Below are positions 34,601-44,519 of a stretch of DNA of 64,000 nt, piece by piece. Origin of the DNA: Mesocentrotus franciscanus (Eukaryota > Echinodermata > Echinoidea > Camarodonta > Strongylocentrotidae); contig CP137679.1 in assembly GCA_037976565.1 (NCBI GenBank), positions 13,017,207 to 13,081,206 of the forward strand, read 5' to 3'. The translations under genes were made by a program, and so were the position numbers. Every line of letters begins with the position of its first letter. The first letter of the stretch is position 1. The notes below the pieces were generated by a model. That model was not told where the DNA came from and did no database searches. It saw only the letters and a list, made by a program, of their open reading frames with translations.

Positions 34601-36760
34601 ATATTATGAACCTTTGTCATTTGGAAGTTCATATCTCGATACGTTGTGTGCAGGGAGAGAGGAGGATGCCTGACTCTTGTTCAGATCTCCACCTGGGATG
34701 GGAAAGCATTCCTCTTTGATGCCTTCAAGAACCCTCAGCTTCTCGAAGGAAACTCAAGTCTCAAGAAGATACTAGAACATGACAGTATCCTGAAGGTAGA
34801 CTTGTGTGATTATAAGATTAACAACTTGATTGTAATGTAATGATTTATTACTTTGAATTTAGAGAAAAAGCGGCTCCGCAGCAATGCCTAATTTTCAGGC
34901 TGGCTGTCAGTCCAGTCTTAAAAACAAGACTATTTGCCTCAGTGGTAAAACCTAATGGTTATTCATGTATATTTATATACGTCCCACTTCCCTCTTTCCT
35001 TTAGTATATTGCACAGAGACTTTATATCCTCATACAATGCAAAGTCTGTAAAATGTAGAAAATTATCATATTTTGCATAGTTGAAACAGGAATCATGGAT
35101 TATGGAATATCTAACATCAAGCAAAAATAAACCTGGTTTTATAGAATAATGTGAATAGTGTTAATATTGTTTGCTAATTAATTTTGTGATACGTAGCCCG
35201 AATTGTACTAAACCCTTACCATCCTAATTAATGCTCCCTGCATGAAACATAGTTTTATATTATTTATTTCAGGTGATCCATGCTTGTAAAAGTGACACAT
35301 ATTCCCTGTATCATGGGTTTGGTGTAACACTCAAGAACGTGTTTGATACGTCGGTAAGCAAACATCACTATTATCTCCAATTAAAATTTACTGTTTTCAT
35401 CCATGATTTTATAATGAATTTCATTCATTCAGTCGTTCAGATGATCAATTTTATTTGATTATATATCATTTTATGATCGAAATTTGTGTAACGTGCAAAA
35501 ATCCACGTTGCAGCTCATTGTTATTCAATTTTAAACTTTAAAAAGTCAATGTGATGGGACAGTAGCAAATCAACAAGTGTTAAAAACATATGTATTTGTT
35601 ATATTTTCCTCAAGATTGCGATGCTCACAATAATGGACCAACTGAACAGGAACCATCCCTACCGAATCGGCTACAAAGCTCTTTGTGAGCTCCTTGGAGA
35701 GGGCGCTTCTCACAAAGATGATGACTTTAAGAAGCATTCGATTGAGACGCCAGATTTCTGGAAGATTCGACCATTAACAGAAGAGATGATCTACTACGCT
35801 GCATCTGATGCATTGTGTTTGGTTCCCAGCGTCTACCTGAAACTCAACGGGTATGTTTAAACAAAATTACTTGCTTACTTGGCAAACAACTTGGAATATA
35901 TTCCCCATCTAATTTGTGACAACTGCATTTTTCCTCTTTCATAAAACATATGCTGGTTGACATGTTCCAGGACGACGTGTGTTGATTTTCATTTCTAAAC
36001 TTGAATTGTACGATTCGTTTAGCACTCTCTTTTATATCGATTTATTCATCATTACTATTACATTGCTGCTTTATTGGTGCCATTTCATTATAACATAGAA
36101 TACACCAACGAACATTTGTCTCTTGAAAAGCATGCACACAACAGGAGTAGGACAGTAATTTACATGTTTGCATCAGTAGAAACAACCAATATTGTGACGT
36201 CTTCGGTGCAACAACTATCGCTGAAGGGGAATTTGTTCTTAGTGGGTAGATATCTGATGTGGTAACCCTAGTGGATTTCTGTCCTAGGAGCATTTTCGTA
36301 AGATCACTGTGCGAGAGCTATTAGTTATGAGACACATATTACATGATCTTTAAAACCCAAAATCGCCAGATAATCAATATCAATTGCTGAGACAGTGATA
36401 CAGTGAAACCCGTCTATTAAGGCCAGTAAAGGGAAACAAAAACGTGGCCACTGTAGAGAGGTCTTTCTAGACAGGTTCTTCAACATATATTTCCTTCCAA
36501 TAGGGAGGGAATATAGGTGACCACTATATACAGATGGCCTTTACAGAGAGGTGGCCACTAAGCAATACGTAACTGTATTTGCATTGTACTGACTTTACAG
36601 AATGCTGACACCGCTTTGGCGAGACCTGTTTACGTGGTCTTGCAAAAACACCATGGAAAGAAAACAAAGAGGTAAACCGAGGCAACATATGACATCAGGA
36701 ACCAGACCAAGCCTTAACAAAGGCCATCATGGAGCTCTCTCTTCAAAACCTAAGAATTAA
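21572..36760 (+). CDS. EXD1/Egalitarian-like 3'-5' exonuclease-domain protein, copy 1, 6 exons, 593 aa
   Basis: Exons 21572-22616, 32570-32695, 34662-34795, 35273-35353, 35615-35850 and 36601-36757 (stop TAA 36758-36760). Phases agree at every junction. Residues about 9-110 and 118-220 are two copies of one module ([18 protein letters not shown] start). Residues 222-300 resemble a helix-turn-helix-like Egalitarian segment ([12 protein letters not shown]). Residues 350-541 are the DEDDy exonuclease fold: motif I LDCEG (D384, E386), motif [10 protein letters not shown], with Ala439 where the family has Asp, and motif III YAASD (Y523, D527). EXD1 proteins act in piRNA production, and the insect one is reported to lack nuclease activity. 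Here the lost Asp suggests a non-catalytic role; this is inference. Joining exon 1 to exon 2 across a 10-kb intron rests on phase and domain order only. Confidence 0.7.
22960..23205 (-). mobile_element. tRNA-derived SINE (family S2), inverted, in EXD1-like intron 1
   Basis: In inverse reading: A box TGGCTCAGTCAGTAGAGC and B box GGGTTCGAACCCC (plus strand 23133-23145), flanked by CCGGTGTGTTGG and CATACCAAAAGACG. Copy 2 of the block has no counterpart between 61520 and 61557, so it inserted after the duplication or was lost there. Confidence 0.75.
23294..23783. mobile_element. TTAA MITE family M2 in EXD1-like intron 1
   Basis: Ends AGGGACTTGGTAACAT and, inverted, AGTGACTGGGTAACAT, with TTAA on both sides (23290-23293, 23784-23787). 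The matching place in copy 2 (about 61637) reads TTCTAAATGATA with no insert. 490 bp, no coding frame. The ends resemble those of M1 (AGGTACTATGTCCC), so the two families may share a transposase source. Confidence 0.8.
24044..24587 (+). mobile_element. piggyBac-type non-autonomous element P1a
   Basis: TIR CTCTTTGCCCGC with TTAA at both ends (24040-24043, 24588-24591). It is the inverted partner of P1b (25077-25595), sharing about 235 bp at one end and about 145 bp at the other but keeping a different internal part. It retains a transposase N-terminus (24299-24480). Confidence 0.88.
24299..24502 (+). pseudogene. piggyBac-like transposase, N-terminal remnant
   Basis: ATG followed by [20 protein letters not shown] and an acidic stretch [16 protein letters not shown], typical of piggyBac-family transposase N-termini. 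The frame then runs into element end sequence and stops at 67 codons. The DDD catalytic domain is absent, so it is a remnant without transposase function. Confidence 0.6.
25077..25595 (-). mobile_element. piggyBac-type non-autonomous element P1b, inverted
   Basis: Same TIR as P1a in the opposite orientation, TTAA at 25073-25076 and 25596-25599. In copy 2 of the block the unoccupied site reads CCCGATTTAAGGGG (about 62322-62335), which confirms both insertion and TTAA duplication. P1a and P1b are different internal deletions of one parent. Confidence 0.9.
27197..27290 (+). mobile_element. tRNA-like SINE head (family S3)
   Basis: A box TTGCTCAGTGGTAGAGC and B box CTGGTTCGAAACCA, followed by a non-tRNA body (CAAGTCGAGGCGC, GGTCCCCTGGCTGC) to about 27400. 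The 5' and 3' ends would not pair as an acceptor stem, so this is a SINE rather than a tRNA gene. Confidence 0.6.
27731..27960 (+). mobile_element. SINE family S1
   Basis: B box GCGGTTCGAGTACCGC, then ACAAGACATTAATCTAC and CAGGTGTAGTTAATAGGTACC, the S1 body. Diverged, lies in EXD1-like intron 1. Confidence 0.65.
28600..28935 (+). repeat. Third partial copy of intron-1 block, left half
   Basis: GGCCGCGTAGTGTAGC at 28610 resembles 22786 and 60974. TCCTTCTACTTGTTA to GAATGCCTCTTGGTTCTTACT (28768-28921) matches 25712-25853 and 62460-62540. It resumes at 31960-32340 after the Harbinger element. So the intron carries an internal tandem duplication of its own. Confidence 0.75.
29050..29107. repeat. 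Long inverted repeat in the Harbinger subterminal region
   Basis: ATCGTGTTGATCGTAGGAAA and its near-exact inverse flank a short GACGGTT spacer; the arms are about 25 nt. It may be a transposase-binding arrangement or a fold-back acquired later. Confidence 0.6.
29430..29670 (+). repeat. CT-rich low-complexity tracts
   Basis: Several (CT)n runs (about 29443-29460, 29476-29505, 29637-29660) separated by CT-rich sequence, inside the Harbinger element. A similar tract lies at 28320-28375. Confidence 0.8.
30162..31474 (-). pseudogene. Harbinger transposase (HARBI1-type), inactivated
   Basis: Read on the minus strand: N-terminus with RQFWVQPWL (about 31270), [20 protein letters not shown] (31170-31110), then [14 protein letters not shown] (about 30830-30790), the first DDE Asp region. 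A TGA follows at 30789-30787, then YYNYKGFF and [12 protein letters not shown] with the second Asp (about 30735), and [16 protein letters not shown] (about 30430). After this the frame shifts and an expected segment is missing, then a C-terminal piece runs to 30162. The nonsense codon, frame shifts and deletion make it non-functional, although the TIRs remain intact. Confidence 0.85.
31961..32345 (+). repeat. Third partial copy of intron-1 block, right half
   Basis: ATTCTCGACCGTCAACATCG to ACGAATTCTATGTC parallels 25908-26200 and 62540-62830 with about 10 percent differences. It continues the block interrupted at 28937 by the Harbinger element. Confidence 0.75.
32340..32530 (+). repeat. ATT/ATC microsatellite before exon 2
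   Basis: Imperfect (TTATCA)n/(TCATCA)n just upstream of the exon 2 acceptor. It may also provide the pyrimidine-rich run. Confidence 0.8.
32570..32695 (+). CDS. EXD1-like copy 1, exon 2 (exonuclease motif I)
   Basis: Acceptor is TTACCTGTAG, donor CTAG/GTAAGT. Encodes [12 protein letters not shown] and [12 protein letters not shown], the Exo I motif with D-x-E intact. Phase 1 at both ends, matching the end of exon 1. Confidence 0.85.
   Translation: MCSVKPKSSILWRTVNEFLIRSLLSLEERLWSSDSIVKVYC
32696..34661 (+). other. EXD1-like intron 2, no other gene seen
   Basis: AT-rich. A GGGGGGGTTTCATCAAGCC piece with an inverted AATTTGAT/ATCAATTT pair at about 34460-34525 looks like a fragment of a fold-back MITE. 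Nothing else recognised. Confidence 0.5.
34662..34795 (+). CDS. EXD1-like copy 1, exon 3
   Basis: Encodes [20 protein letters not shown], the second strand pair of the fold. The strongest acceptor (GTGCAG, ending 34653) would put the exon out of frame. The in-frame acceptor is the AG at 34660-34661 inside a GAGAGAG run, and it makes the loop after motif I two residues shorter than usual. Either this weaker acceptor is used or the run has suffered a 2-bp slippage. Confidence 0.65.
35273..35353 (+). CDS. EXD1-like copy 1, exon 4 (altered motif II)
   Basis: 27 codons, phase 0, between TTATTTCAG and GTAAGC. Encodes [18 protein letters not shown] and LKNVFDTS. The family has His-Asp at the start of this motif; here the codon is GCT (Ala). 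Confidence 0.85.
35615..35850 (+). CDS. EXD1-like copy 1, exon 5 (motif III)
   Basis: Acceptor is TTTTCCTCAAG, donor AACGG/GTATGT. Contains [11 protein letters not shown], the spacing helix, [10 protein letters not shown] and [12 protein letters not shown], the Y-x3-D motif of DEDDy enzymes, intact. Confidence 0.85.
36398..36565 (+). mobile_element. Possible pogo/Tigger-like MITE fragment in EXD1-like intron 5
   Basis: ACAGTGAAACCCGTCTATTA followed by AGGCCAG resembles a pogo-type terminus, with repeated TGGCCACT motifs up to about 36560. The opposite terminus is not clear. It lies only about 40 bp before exon 6. Confidence 0.35.
36601..36760 (+). CDS. EXD1-like copy 1, exon 6 (last exon, main model)
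   Basis: Acceptor is TGACTTTACAG. Encodes [16 protein letters not shown] and a basic tail to TAA at 36758. An internal donor AGAG/GTAAAC at 36671-36672 would allow splicing to the candidate exon at 40411 instead. Right after the stop, another frame (36762-36890) is a run of GACTACAGC units. Confidence 0.6.
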
Positions 36761-36761
36761 C

Positions 36762-36890
36762 ATGGATGACGACATCGACGACAGCCACTACATCGACGAC
36801 AGCCCCCACAGCGACTACAGCGACTACAGCGACTACAGCGACTACAGCGACTACAGCTACTACAGCGACTACAGCGACTGTAGCGACTAG
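36762..36890 (+). repeat. (GACTACAGC)n 9-bp repeat after the EXD1-like stop codon
   Basis: About nine units of GACTACAGC, encoding Asp-Tyr-Ser in a frame that is open from 36727 to a TAG. Relative to the main exon 6 frame it is shifted by one base, so in the model it is 3'UTR. In that other frame it would give an acidic tyrosine-rich tail. Confidence 0.7.
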
Positions 36891-37079
36891 TGCGACAACT
36901 TGTTTATGTAAATCTTAATCTCAGAACGCTCAAAAACATTTTATTTTTAAAATCCATTTTACTACCATGATCATATTTAAGGGGACCCCCTTTATCGAGC
37001 TGTAAACACACTTTTCATCGCATGATTAGCTTGTTATGAAAGCAGATTGAACTCATTACCTCTCACCATCACTGCAGTG

Positions 37080-37315
37080 TCATGATGATGATGACGATAA
37101 TTATGAAGTGATGATGGTGATGATAATAATGATGATAGTGATAATGATGATGATGATATTAAAGATGGTAGTGATAATGACGACGACGATGATGACGATG
37201 ATGGTGATGATGATGGTGATGATGGTGGTGGTAATGATGAAAATAATGATGATGATGATAATACTGATGGTAATGATAATACTGATGGTGATGAAATTGT
37301 TGATGATGAGGTTCA
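37080..37315 (+). repeat. GAT/GATGGT microsatellite
   Basis: (GATGAT)n with GGT and AAT variants; open on both strands by composition. Confidence 0.88.
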
Positions 37316-37389
37316 CAACATATACATGGTGCCCTATTTTTCTATCAATTTGTGCACACCTCTCACGTTAATAATTTGAATATTATTCT

Positions 37390-39430
37390 GAACTTTTTTT
37401 TTTTTTTTTTTTTGGGGTAATACAATTTATTTTTTGGAATTGTAACCATTATTGGAAAAGTTGTGCATGTACTTGTAATCATCTCTTTTGTAGACGTTTT
37501 TGAAAAATTCTAAGCATTTGATAGAGGCCTGGTTGACCTACAAAATTCTCAATTTTTGTGGAACAATTGTCTCCATCACAGAGAAAAGATCACAATATTC
37601 TGTTGTTTATTTCCATAGCAATATCAAAATGTCCTCTATGGTAACCCATGAATATACATTAATATGGAGAGTAGACCATTTCAGTGGCATCTAAGTAGTT
37701 TCACTGACAGTTCGTCCATGCCTTCAATGCCTGGAATATAAGAAGATACGATTTGGTTGTTGTTGAAGCAAAGAAAACGTCAACTTTTCTGAGCGATTCC
37801 ATTCTTTTTTATGTTTTAACTTACATTAGCAAGAAGTTTTTTCCGAATTGTCTGCAGGTTGGCGTATTAAATCACGTTAATACTTTAATTACACGTTAAT
37901 GGTTGTATTATCAATCAGAGGGAAAATCAGGCCAGCCCATGCATTAATATAGCATAAAGATATTTTATTCAGTTAATGTCCATGAAAAACGGCAATAAAC
38001 TCACAAAAAGTAAACCACCAAACGAGTTGACTGTGATTTCAAATTAGAAACAAAATGGCTGCAACCTACAGAAAATTCAATTGTACTTTCGCTGTCTCAA
38101 CGTAAAACGAATCGTCAAGATAAGAATTACGTGATGCTTTTTACATGAAATCACTACACATGTGTATAATTTTTTTTAGCAATGTAAGTGAAAATAGGCT
38201 TGCGTAGTAGTCGCAGCGATGCATTATAGCTGAATAATTTTGCTGATATGTGGAGACGTGCTGTTATAATTTTTTTGTTTTGTAAATACTTATTAGCCAA
38301 ACAATGAATGATTATACTGAATAATGTGTATTGCAGAGACTGTAATAGTTCCCTTAAAAAGCAAATTACATCTGTATTGTAACCAGAAAATGTTTTGTCT
38401 AATTGATATTGTATATACATGTAGATTTTGATAAAATGGGAGAAACTCTCCTCATGAATTATAACATACGAAAAAAAAAGAATGGAGCGAATTCTGTCTG
38501 TCATTTTCTTAAGTATGTATCGGTGTCACACCAATAACATATTGTAGTGAATGTAATATTCGTATTAACATTCCTCAATGTGACACTGTGGTATATGTTA
38601 CTGGTAGTGTCATTTTCCTTAGTATATATCGCTTTCATATCAATAACATGTTGTAGTGAATGTAGTATTCGTATTATTATTCCTCTATGTAACACTGTGG
38701 TATATGTTAATGCCATTTTTTTGCTTAATAAAATAATTATGTGCATTTCAAAATGTTATAAATATATAGCTTATGTTTACGTATCTATCGATAAATGTAT
38801 ATTGTTTTTGGTTAATAGCTTTAGTTCGTTGATTTAGATTCGTTTTATTCTTGCCCATTAATCTACCAGATTTCCCACAAAAGTGTATGAGGTATAAAGC
38901 AAGATATTCTTAGCATGATGTACAGTTTCTCAGCACGACACGGGCATCGCCATTTTCTTGATAACATGACGTAATATGCGAAGTGGTTCGTCAAGTAAAT
39001 ATATTCTAATGTATGGCTGCTTTCTTCCCAGGTGTGTGTGGTGATCTTTGGTACTGCATTTTGTCAGAACGCATTTCACATTATGAATACAAACTTAGAA
39101 ATAAGAATTGTATAACGGCGTTTAAAACAATTAAGTGATGAGCTGATTTTATCTAAGGAGGGAGATTGATCCACGGAGAAGGACCTTTAGAAAGATTGAG
39201 TTATAGGTAATCAAAGTTCTTACCTGAGGTAAATGATGATTAGATGAATTATGAGTATTTTATGAGTATTGTGTTGATGTATTGTTAAATTAAAAAAACT
39301 TAGACATGACTAACTAGGATATAAAACCTTTAAACACACAACATTGCAATCTAAAATCTATTTATATCATACACATTGAGTAATCGTAAGTTATAAAAAG
39401 TGGCAAGGTGGGGGCATTAAAAGAAGCATG
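37390..39430. other. Intergenic AT-rich stretch
   Basis: No gene recognised. A T run at 37396-37413 is present. At about 38500-38720 a roughly 108-bp unit (GTCATTTTCTTAAGTATGTA to GGTATATGTTA) is tandemly repeated twice, diverged. Confidence 0.6.
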
Positions 39431-39560
39431 GAAAATCATCTATAATTCTTTTTTGTTTTGAAATAAAGACAACCTGTTGAAAAGTAATCGGACGAGTTGG
39501 ACCAAACAATATAACAATAATTTGTATGAGAAACAATCAGAGCATGATATAACATAATCA
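39430..39560 (-). mobile_element. LINE reverse-transcriptase fragment
   Basis: The minus strand encodes MLYHALIVSHTNYCYIVWSN, matching the post-catalytic RT segment with the pattern LPHxxYC..VW found in the LINEs at 11.7 kb and 48.0 kb. Short and dead. Confidence 0.6.
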
Positions 39561-39639
39561 AACTATATATCGAAAATGTTTTTGATCGATAATCAAGAAA
39601 AGGCTGCCCCCACGTCATGCTAAAAGGCATTACGTCATT

Positions 39640-41500
39640 CCAAGAATATCTTCATTTATATATCTCTTGTATACTTTCGTAAAGAATATTGTACATCAAA
39701 AAGCGGAAATGCATCTGTCAGCATATCTACACTTATCTTTGAAGCGGATAAACAGTGAGAACAGAGTATATCTTTATTCAAACATTACATGAATTTAGTC
39801 ATAATAACTAATGTATATACAGCCAAACGTAATGTTTAAACTGTCATGTATCATTTATGTATTATCTATTCTTTATGCATGTAAATGTAAGACAAGCAAA
39901 TTTCCATTTGTCATTTATTAGCATTACAAACAATAAATTGAATGATAGTCAGAACTATAGAGCGAACAAGAAAAGATTCATATCTTGTCTTTCATAACGT
40001 AGCAGTTTGTAAGAAATGAGTTGTATATAAAAGTAGCATTGGGAGTAGTTGGGATTAATAATCATGATTATTTAGAGTTACCTGCAGTGATAAAAATACG
40101 TTTAAAAAGACATATATATTTAAATAATATGTTGATATGCTTAATTCATTGCTATCATTAAAAAAAAAAGTATGTATAGACCTTTATTGCATCTAAAGGT
40201 TTTAATGTCTGTTGGGAATGAATTGAATCAATCAATTACAATAAAAGATAAATTACAGCGATTCCCGTTTCCTAGATTTTGAAATCCTGAGACATTAATC
40301 AAGTCATTCTAAAAGAATATGTTAAGTTTATTCTCCTAATGCCAGAAAAAGATGATATGTCTTGTCCATGCATTAATAACGATTAAATTCTCCTCACTTT
40401 TTTATTGCAGCATGGAGACACTTGCTTCAGCCAATGGCTGTTCTTCTGCAAGTCCGTGCATAAATAAAAACACATACATAATACAATACATATAAAAGAA
40501 CGATTATCCTTCAGATAGTGGTATAATTATATATAAAATAAAGGGATTAAAAAGAGAGATAAAGTTGTAAAAATAAAAATACAAATTATTAGGTTATTAA
40601 AGAGAGAAAATATCCTTATGAAGAAGGAGAACCATGAATGGTTGGCTTTTAGGAAGAGATAAGAGAGTGAAAGAGGGAATAATCGAGAGGAGGGGAGGAA
40701 GAAAGGAGAAGAGAAGATGAAGGAGCCGAGTGAAAAGATTGCAAACTGTAATATTATTATAATATTTAAACAAGCAGTGGTGATTAACTTCCTCAATATA
40801 TGTACAGTTAGCAACTAGTCATTTATATCCTTACCACGTTTTGTATATTTCTAAAGTATGCGAATAATTCTTTTGTCCTGATGTATGTTTCTTGGGAATG
40901 TGACATATCAAAGCTTAAATACCAAATTATTCAACAAAGGCCCTAATTCGACCAGTCCAACTTTCATTCTTGAAAAGAACCATCAAATTTCCAAGGAGTA
41001 GAGGCAATTTTAAAGAATTCTTTGCACTAACTCCTCTGATTATGCTTTTGGAATGATCTACTTAGTATTATGAGGATTATATACGAAATAGATTTCACTG
41101 AAAATCAAAGATTTTACATTTCATTATTGAACGCTACTAATCTTCATTTTCTTCAAGTATTGAGAAATGTGCTTGTTGACGTTCTTAGATACATCAACTA
41201 AAATATCAAAATGTTATACATAGTACTTATAAACATGCAAGACACATAATATACAAGGCAATAATGTGTACATTATATGGAGCTAAAATTGCTTCTCAAA
41301 TTAGATAATGAGGGTTGTCTTTTGCAAGTTTTATATCAAACTATTCCCGTTGTGCAAAGGAAGTAGGAATTTAATCGTAATTTAAAGATGGTAAATGTTC
41401 ACCTCAGGGACCCGAAGCTTTGACATTTATTAGAGATTTTCATCCTCAATAATCACGATAGTGTTGGTTCGGTTGAAGAGGGTTAAAGGAAAACTCATTT
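39640..41500. other. Intergenic AT-rich stretch
   Basis: Apart from the candidate exon at 40411-40463, nothing recognised. A purine-rich tract is at 40610-40740. Confidence 0.5.
40411..40463 (+). CDS. Candidate alternative last exon of EXD1-like copy 1
   Basis: A good acceptor (CACTTTTTTATTGCAG) precedes 16 codons (AWRHLLQPMAVLLQVR region) and a TAA that overlaps an AATAAA signal at 40463-40468. It is in phase with the internal donor of exon 6 (36671). The acceptor, phase, stop and poly(A) signal together are suggestive; no homology supports it. Confidence 0.3.
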
Positions 41501-41523
41501 TCTGCTTTGTATAAAACCAACTT

Positions 41524-41548
41524 AATATCGGGGAGGACTTCCCCTTTA
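41524..41548. repeat. Solo MITE end (GGACTTCCCCTTTAA)
   Basis: The same terminal motif closes the element at 42592-44036. No partner end could be placed with confidence (TTAAAGGAAAACTC at about 41484 is a weak candidate). Confidence 0.35.
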
Positions 41549-42013
41549 ACAGCTCCATGATTGGAAAGAAATACTGTATAATATTACTGCTCAATATTGG
41601 CCCCATTTTTATTTTTTCTAAATTGATGAGTACATCCTGTATTTTGTTCTGTTATCCGGCTTGGTTTTTTTCATCCATCCGTCTGACAACTGTGGGTTTT
41701 TCCATTTGGTTTTCCCAAACTTTTGTTTGTTTAAGACTGCCATGTATCAAATTCAATGGTATACAGATTATTAATATCCAGTTCTATGAAATACCAAGAT
41801 ACACGAGAAAATCAACTATTGCAGATAAACTAGATATGCATTTGTTTAGCTAACTCATGGATGAACTATTTACTCGGGACATGTTGCTGCTCTGCCTGCT
41901 CATGTGTAACATTAATAAAGCATAATACTATGCTAATCATTATGCTGCACTGACTGATAATACATCGAGTGGGAACGTGTTCCATGTTGAGGGTTTTAGC
42001 GTACCCATTGCAG

Positions 42014-42330
42014 GCACTATAGCGTTTATATAATGATAATAGTCACATTTGTATATCGCTTAGTACTTCGTTTTTAAGAGCTTTTCATTGTAATTAGTTT
42101 TACCCCGGTCATGCTCACGCTCTGCTCCCTGGAGAATATTCCGGTCTTGCGTTATTTTACAGGCGCACATATGCAGATCGAATTACACTAACGTTCACAT
42201 CCTACCGGTTACGTGGAGAGTGGAAAATGTACATTAATGTCTTACCAAAGGACATTAGTGCCGAGTGTGGACTCGAACCGCGAACCACGTGATCCACAGT
42301 CCAGTGATATAATATATGCCTCAATTTCCC
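42014..42330 (-). mobile_element. SINE family S1, inverted
   Basis: In inverse reading it carries a B box GCGGTTCGAGTCCAC, then the S1 body (AAGACATTAATGTAC, GATGTGAACGTTAGTG, CAGGGAGCAGAGCG) and a 3' part ending CAAATGTGACTATTATC. The same 3' end motif occurs at 20200 and 58805. This is the fullest S1 copy in the window. Confidence 0.75.
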
Positions 42331-42591
42331 TGACTAAAATGTGTGTTTCCGCCCCTCGTCCCCCGCGCCATTCCAACAAATTTTTCAGGCGACATCAGAA
42401 CAAAAATAATGAAAGAATTGCCATTAAATCTAGAGATGATTGTAAAATCAGAATTATTAAATGTTCTAGCATTTAACATTTGTTGTAGTGTTTCATTTGT
42501 GCAAACCATAGCAGAAACTTGCGTTGATCATTATTTTTTGGGGGGCACGGAATCTATATAGAGTATAATTATGTACGCTGTTAAAACCTGT

Positions 42592-44036
42592 ATCAAAGGG
42601 AAGTCCACCTTGATAATTAGCTAATATTAATAACAGCAGATAAACAAGATAAACAAATTAATGACAGTTTGAACAATCTCCGAATGAAAAGTAGGAAAGT
42701 TATGAATTGTTGTAGTCGTCATCAGTGAAACACAAATTGGCAACACTGTGACGTATGTTGCGAGGTCCTCTCAATTTTCTCTGTACAGAAAACTTCTTAA
42801 ACGTTCAAGTTATTGATGACCGAATAGATTCTTTTCATACAGGGGTTGCATAGAAATATATTTGCAATAATACGTTTAGAGTGTCTGTATGATTAAACAT
42901 TGTCGTAAAGGAAATAGAAAATTCTGATTTTTTTTTTTTAAAGATAAACTTGAGTTCTCGTAAATATAGAAAATAAATTCTCACAGAATACAACGAAACT
43001 TACAATGAATGTTTACAATTACAAATAAATGACATGTGCCAAACAATTTCGGTAGAAAATATATAGTGGCTGAGAAATGAGCATAGATCGGAGAAACGGA
43101 AATCCAGGTAATAAAGTAGGCCCGACACCCTGTGCTTAACACAGGTCACTATGTGCACATGGAAATTGTGTTTTTATCGAAGATGATGCCCAGTAAGTTT
43201 TTGTGCGTTTGTTTTTATTTCACTGGTTCAAACTACCAATCTACTGCAGGATAAACAATCCTGAATAAATCATAGCAATTTTCTCTCAAAATACGATTCC
43301 CATACCAGAGCACAAGATAAGCTTTAAAGATACTATGTCCCTTTTGCAGCCAACATCAAATTATGTAGAACTTTGCAGGAATTATGAATATGCCATGTAT
43401 GTCCTATCTGTGAAATTTAAACGTTAGTAGTGTCCTAATATTCAAATTATGCAAGGAAACCTGTTTACTTGCTAGACTTCACTATCAGACACTATTGAGT
43501 GACTAACTGGCTTTTTTTTCATCTTTGGTAATAACATACATAAAATGAGCTGTAAATGGTACATGAGCATTTGTCTACATCAATAACCCGCTTCTTGTAA
43601 TTGCCAAAATTAAACTGATTGAATCTTTACGCAGCATAAAACGTACAACCATTCGGTACAATGGTCTGAAAAATCAGACTATTACTTACTGGCTCTATAG
43701 CTCCTAAGTCGATTCAACAACTAATAGTCGTTATTTTCCCACTTAAAGACATTTTCAAGCCCCTCTGTTTTAGGGAAGTTCTAAATTAGTATTGTCTTTC
43801 AAATGCCGTTGGAATTTAACCTTTTCATTTTTTGGCCTGCAAATGGGACATAGTACCTTTAAGTACGAAGCAAATAGGAGGGGACCTCACAAGATACGCC
43901 ACAGACCCAGAGTTAAAACTTTATGTGTGATAGTCTGCAACTTCAAAATGTCATAACTTTCTTATTTCTAATCGGATTTTGCTTAAATGTTCACCAACCT
44001 TTTCCATTCATCTTTCTGGCGGACTTCCCCTTAACA
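42592..44036. mobile_element. TIR element M3 (AAAGGGAAGTCC ends) carrying a nested M1 MITE
   Basis: Left end TCAAAGGGAAGTCCACC, right end GGCGGACTTCCCCTTAA; these are inverted. Near the right end is CAAAATGTCATAACTTTCTT, a motif I associate with common marine MITEs. M1 copy b (43328-43858) lies inside. No coding frame. The boundaries rest on the TIR match only. Confidence 0.5.
43328..43858 (+). mobile_element. TTAA MITE family M1, copy b (uninterrupted)
   Basis: 531 bp. Ends AGATACTATGTCCC and GGGACATAGTACCT, flanked by TTAA at 43324-43327 and 43859-43862. It serves as the intact reference showing exactly where the LINE broke copy a. Confidence 0.88.
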
Positions 44037-44519
44037 AAAAAAAAAAAAACGGATTAAAAAATTGTGAGACATGAATACTTCATCGCCCACGTAAATTACG
44101 ACATTTCCTATTTTTTCTTAAATATACTGTCCTTCAGTCATGCGGTCCACACCCACTTATCCCTTTTCTTTTGTATAATTTTGTTGTTTGTAATTTTTAT
44201 TTATTGTATTTAGTTTGGATTCTTCTTGTTGAAAATGGAAATAAAGATTTTAACTTTGAACATGAACTTGAAGATGTACTTGCTTTACGGAGGATGTTTT
44301 AATGCAGCCATTAGAAAGAGAGCGTTGGAGATACACCCTTCAAGCAATGTGAGAAAAGGTTTGGCTGGTGCCACTTCGGGCGTAACAAATGATTGATTTC
44401 GTTAGTATGCCTACAATACTTTCGTACTTATTATTTGATTTTTAAATAAATATTGTATTAATTGCTCTTTCTTGAAGATAATGGTTTCGTGCATGCATAC
44501 ATACATGAATTAATTGTGT

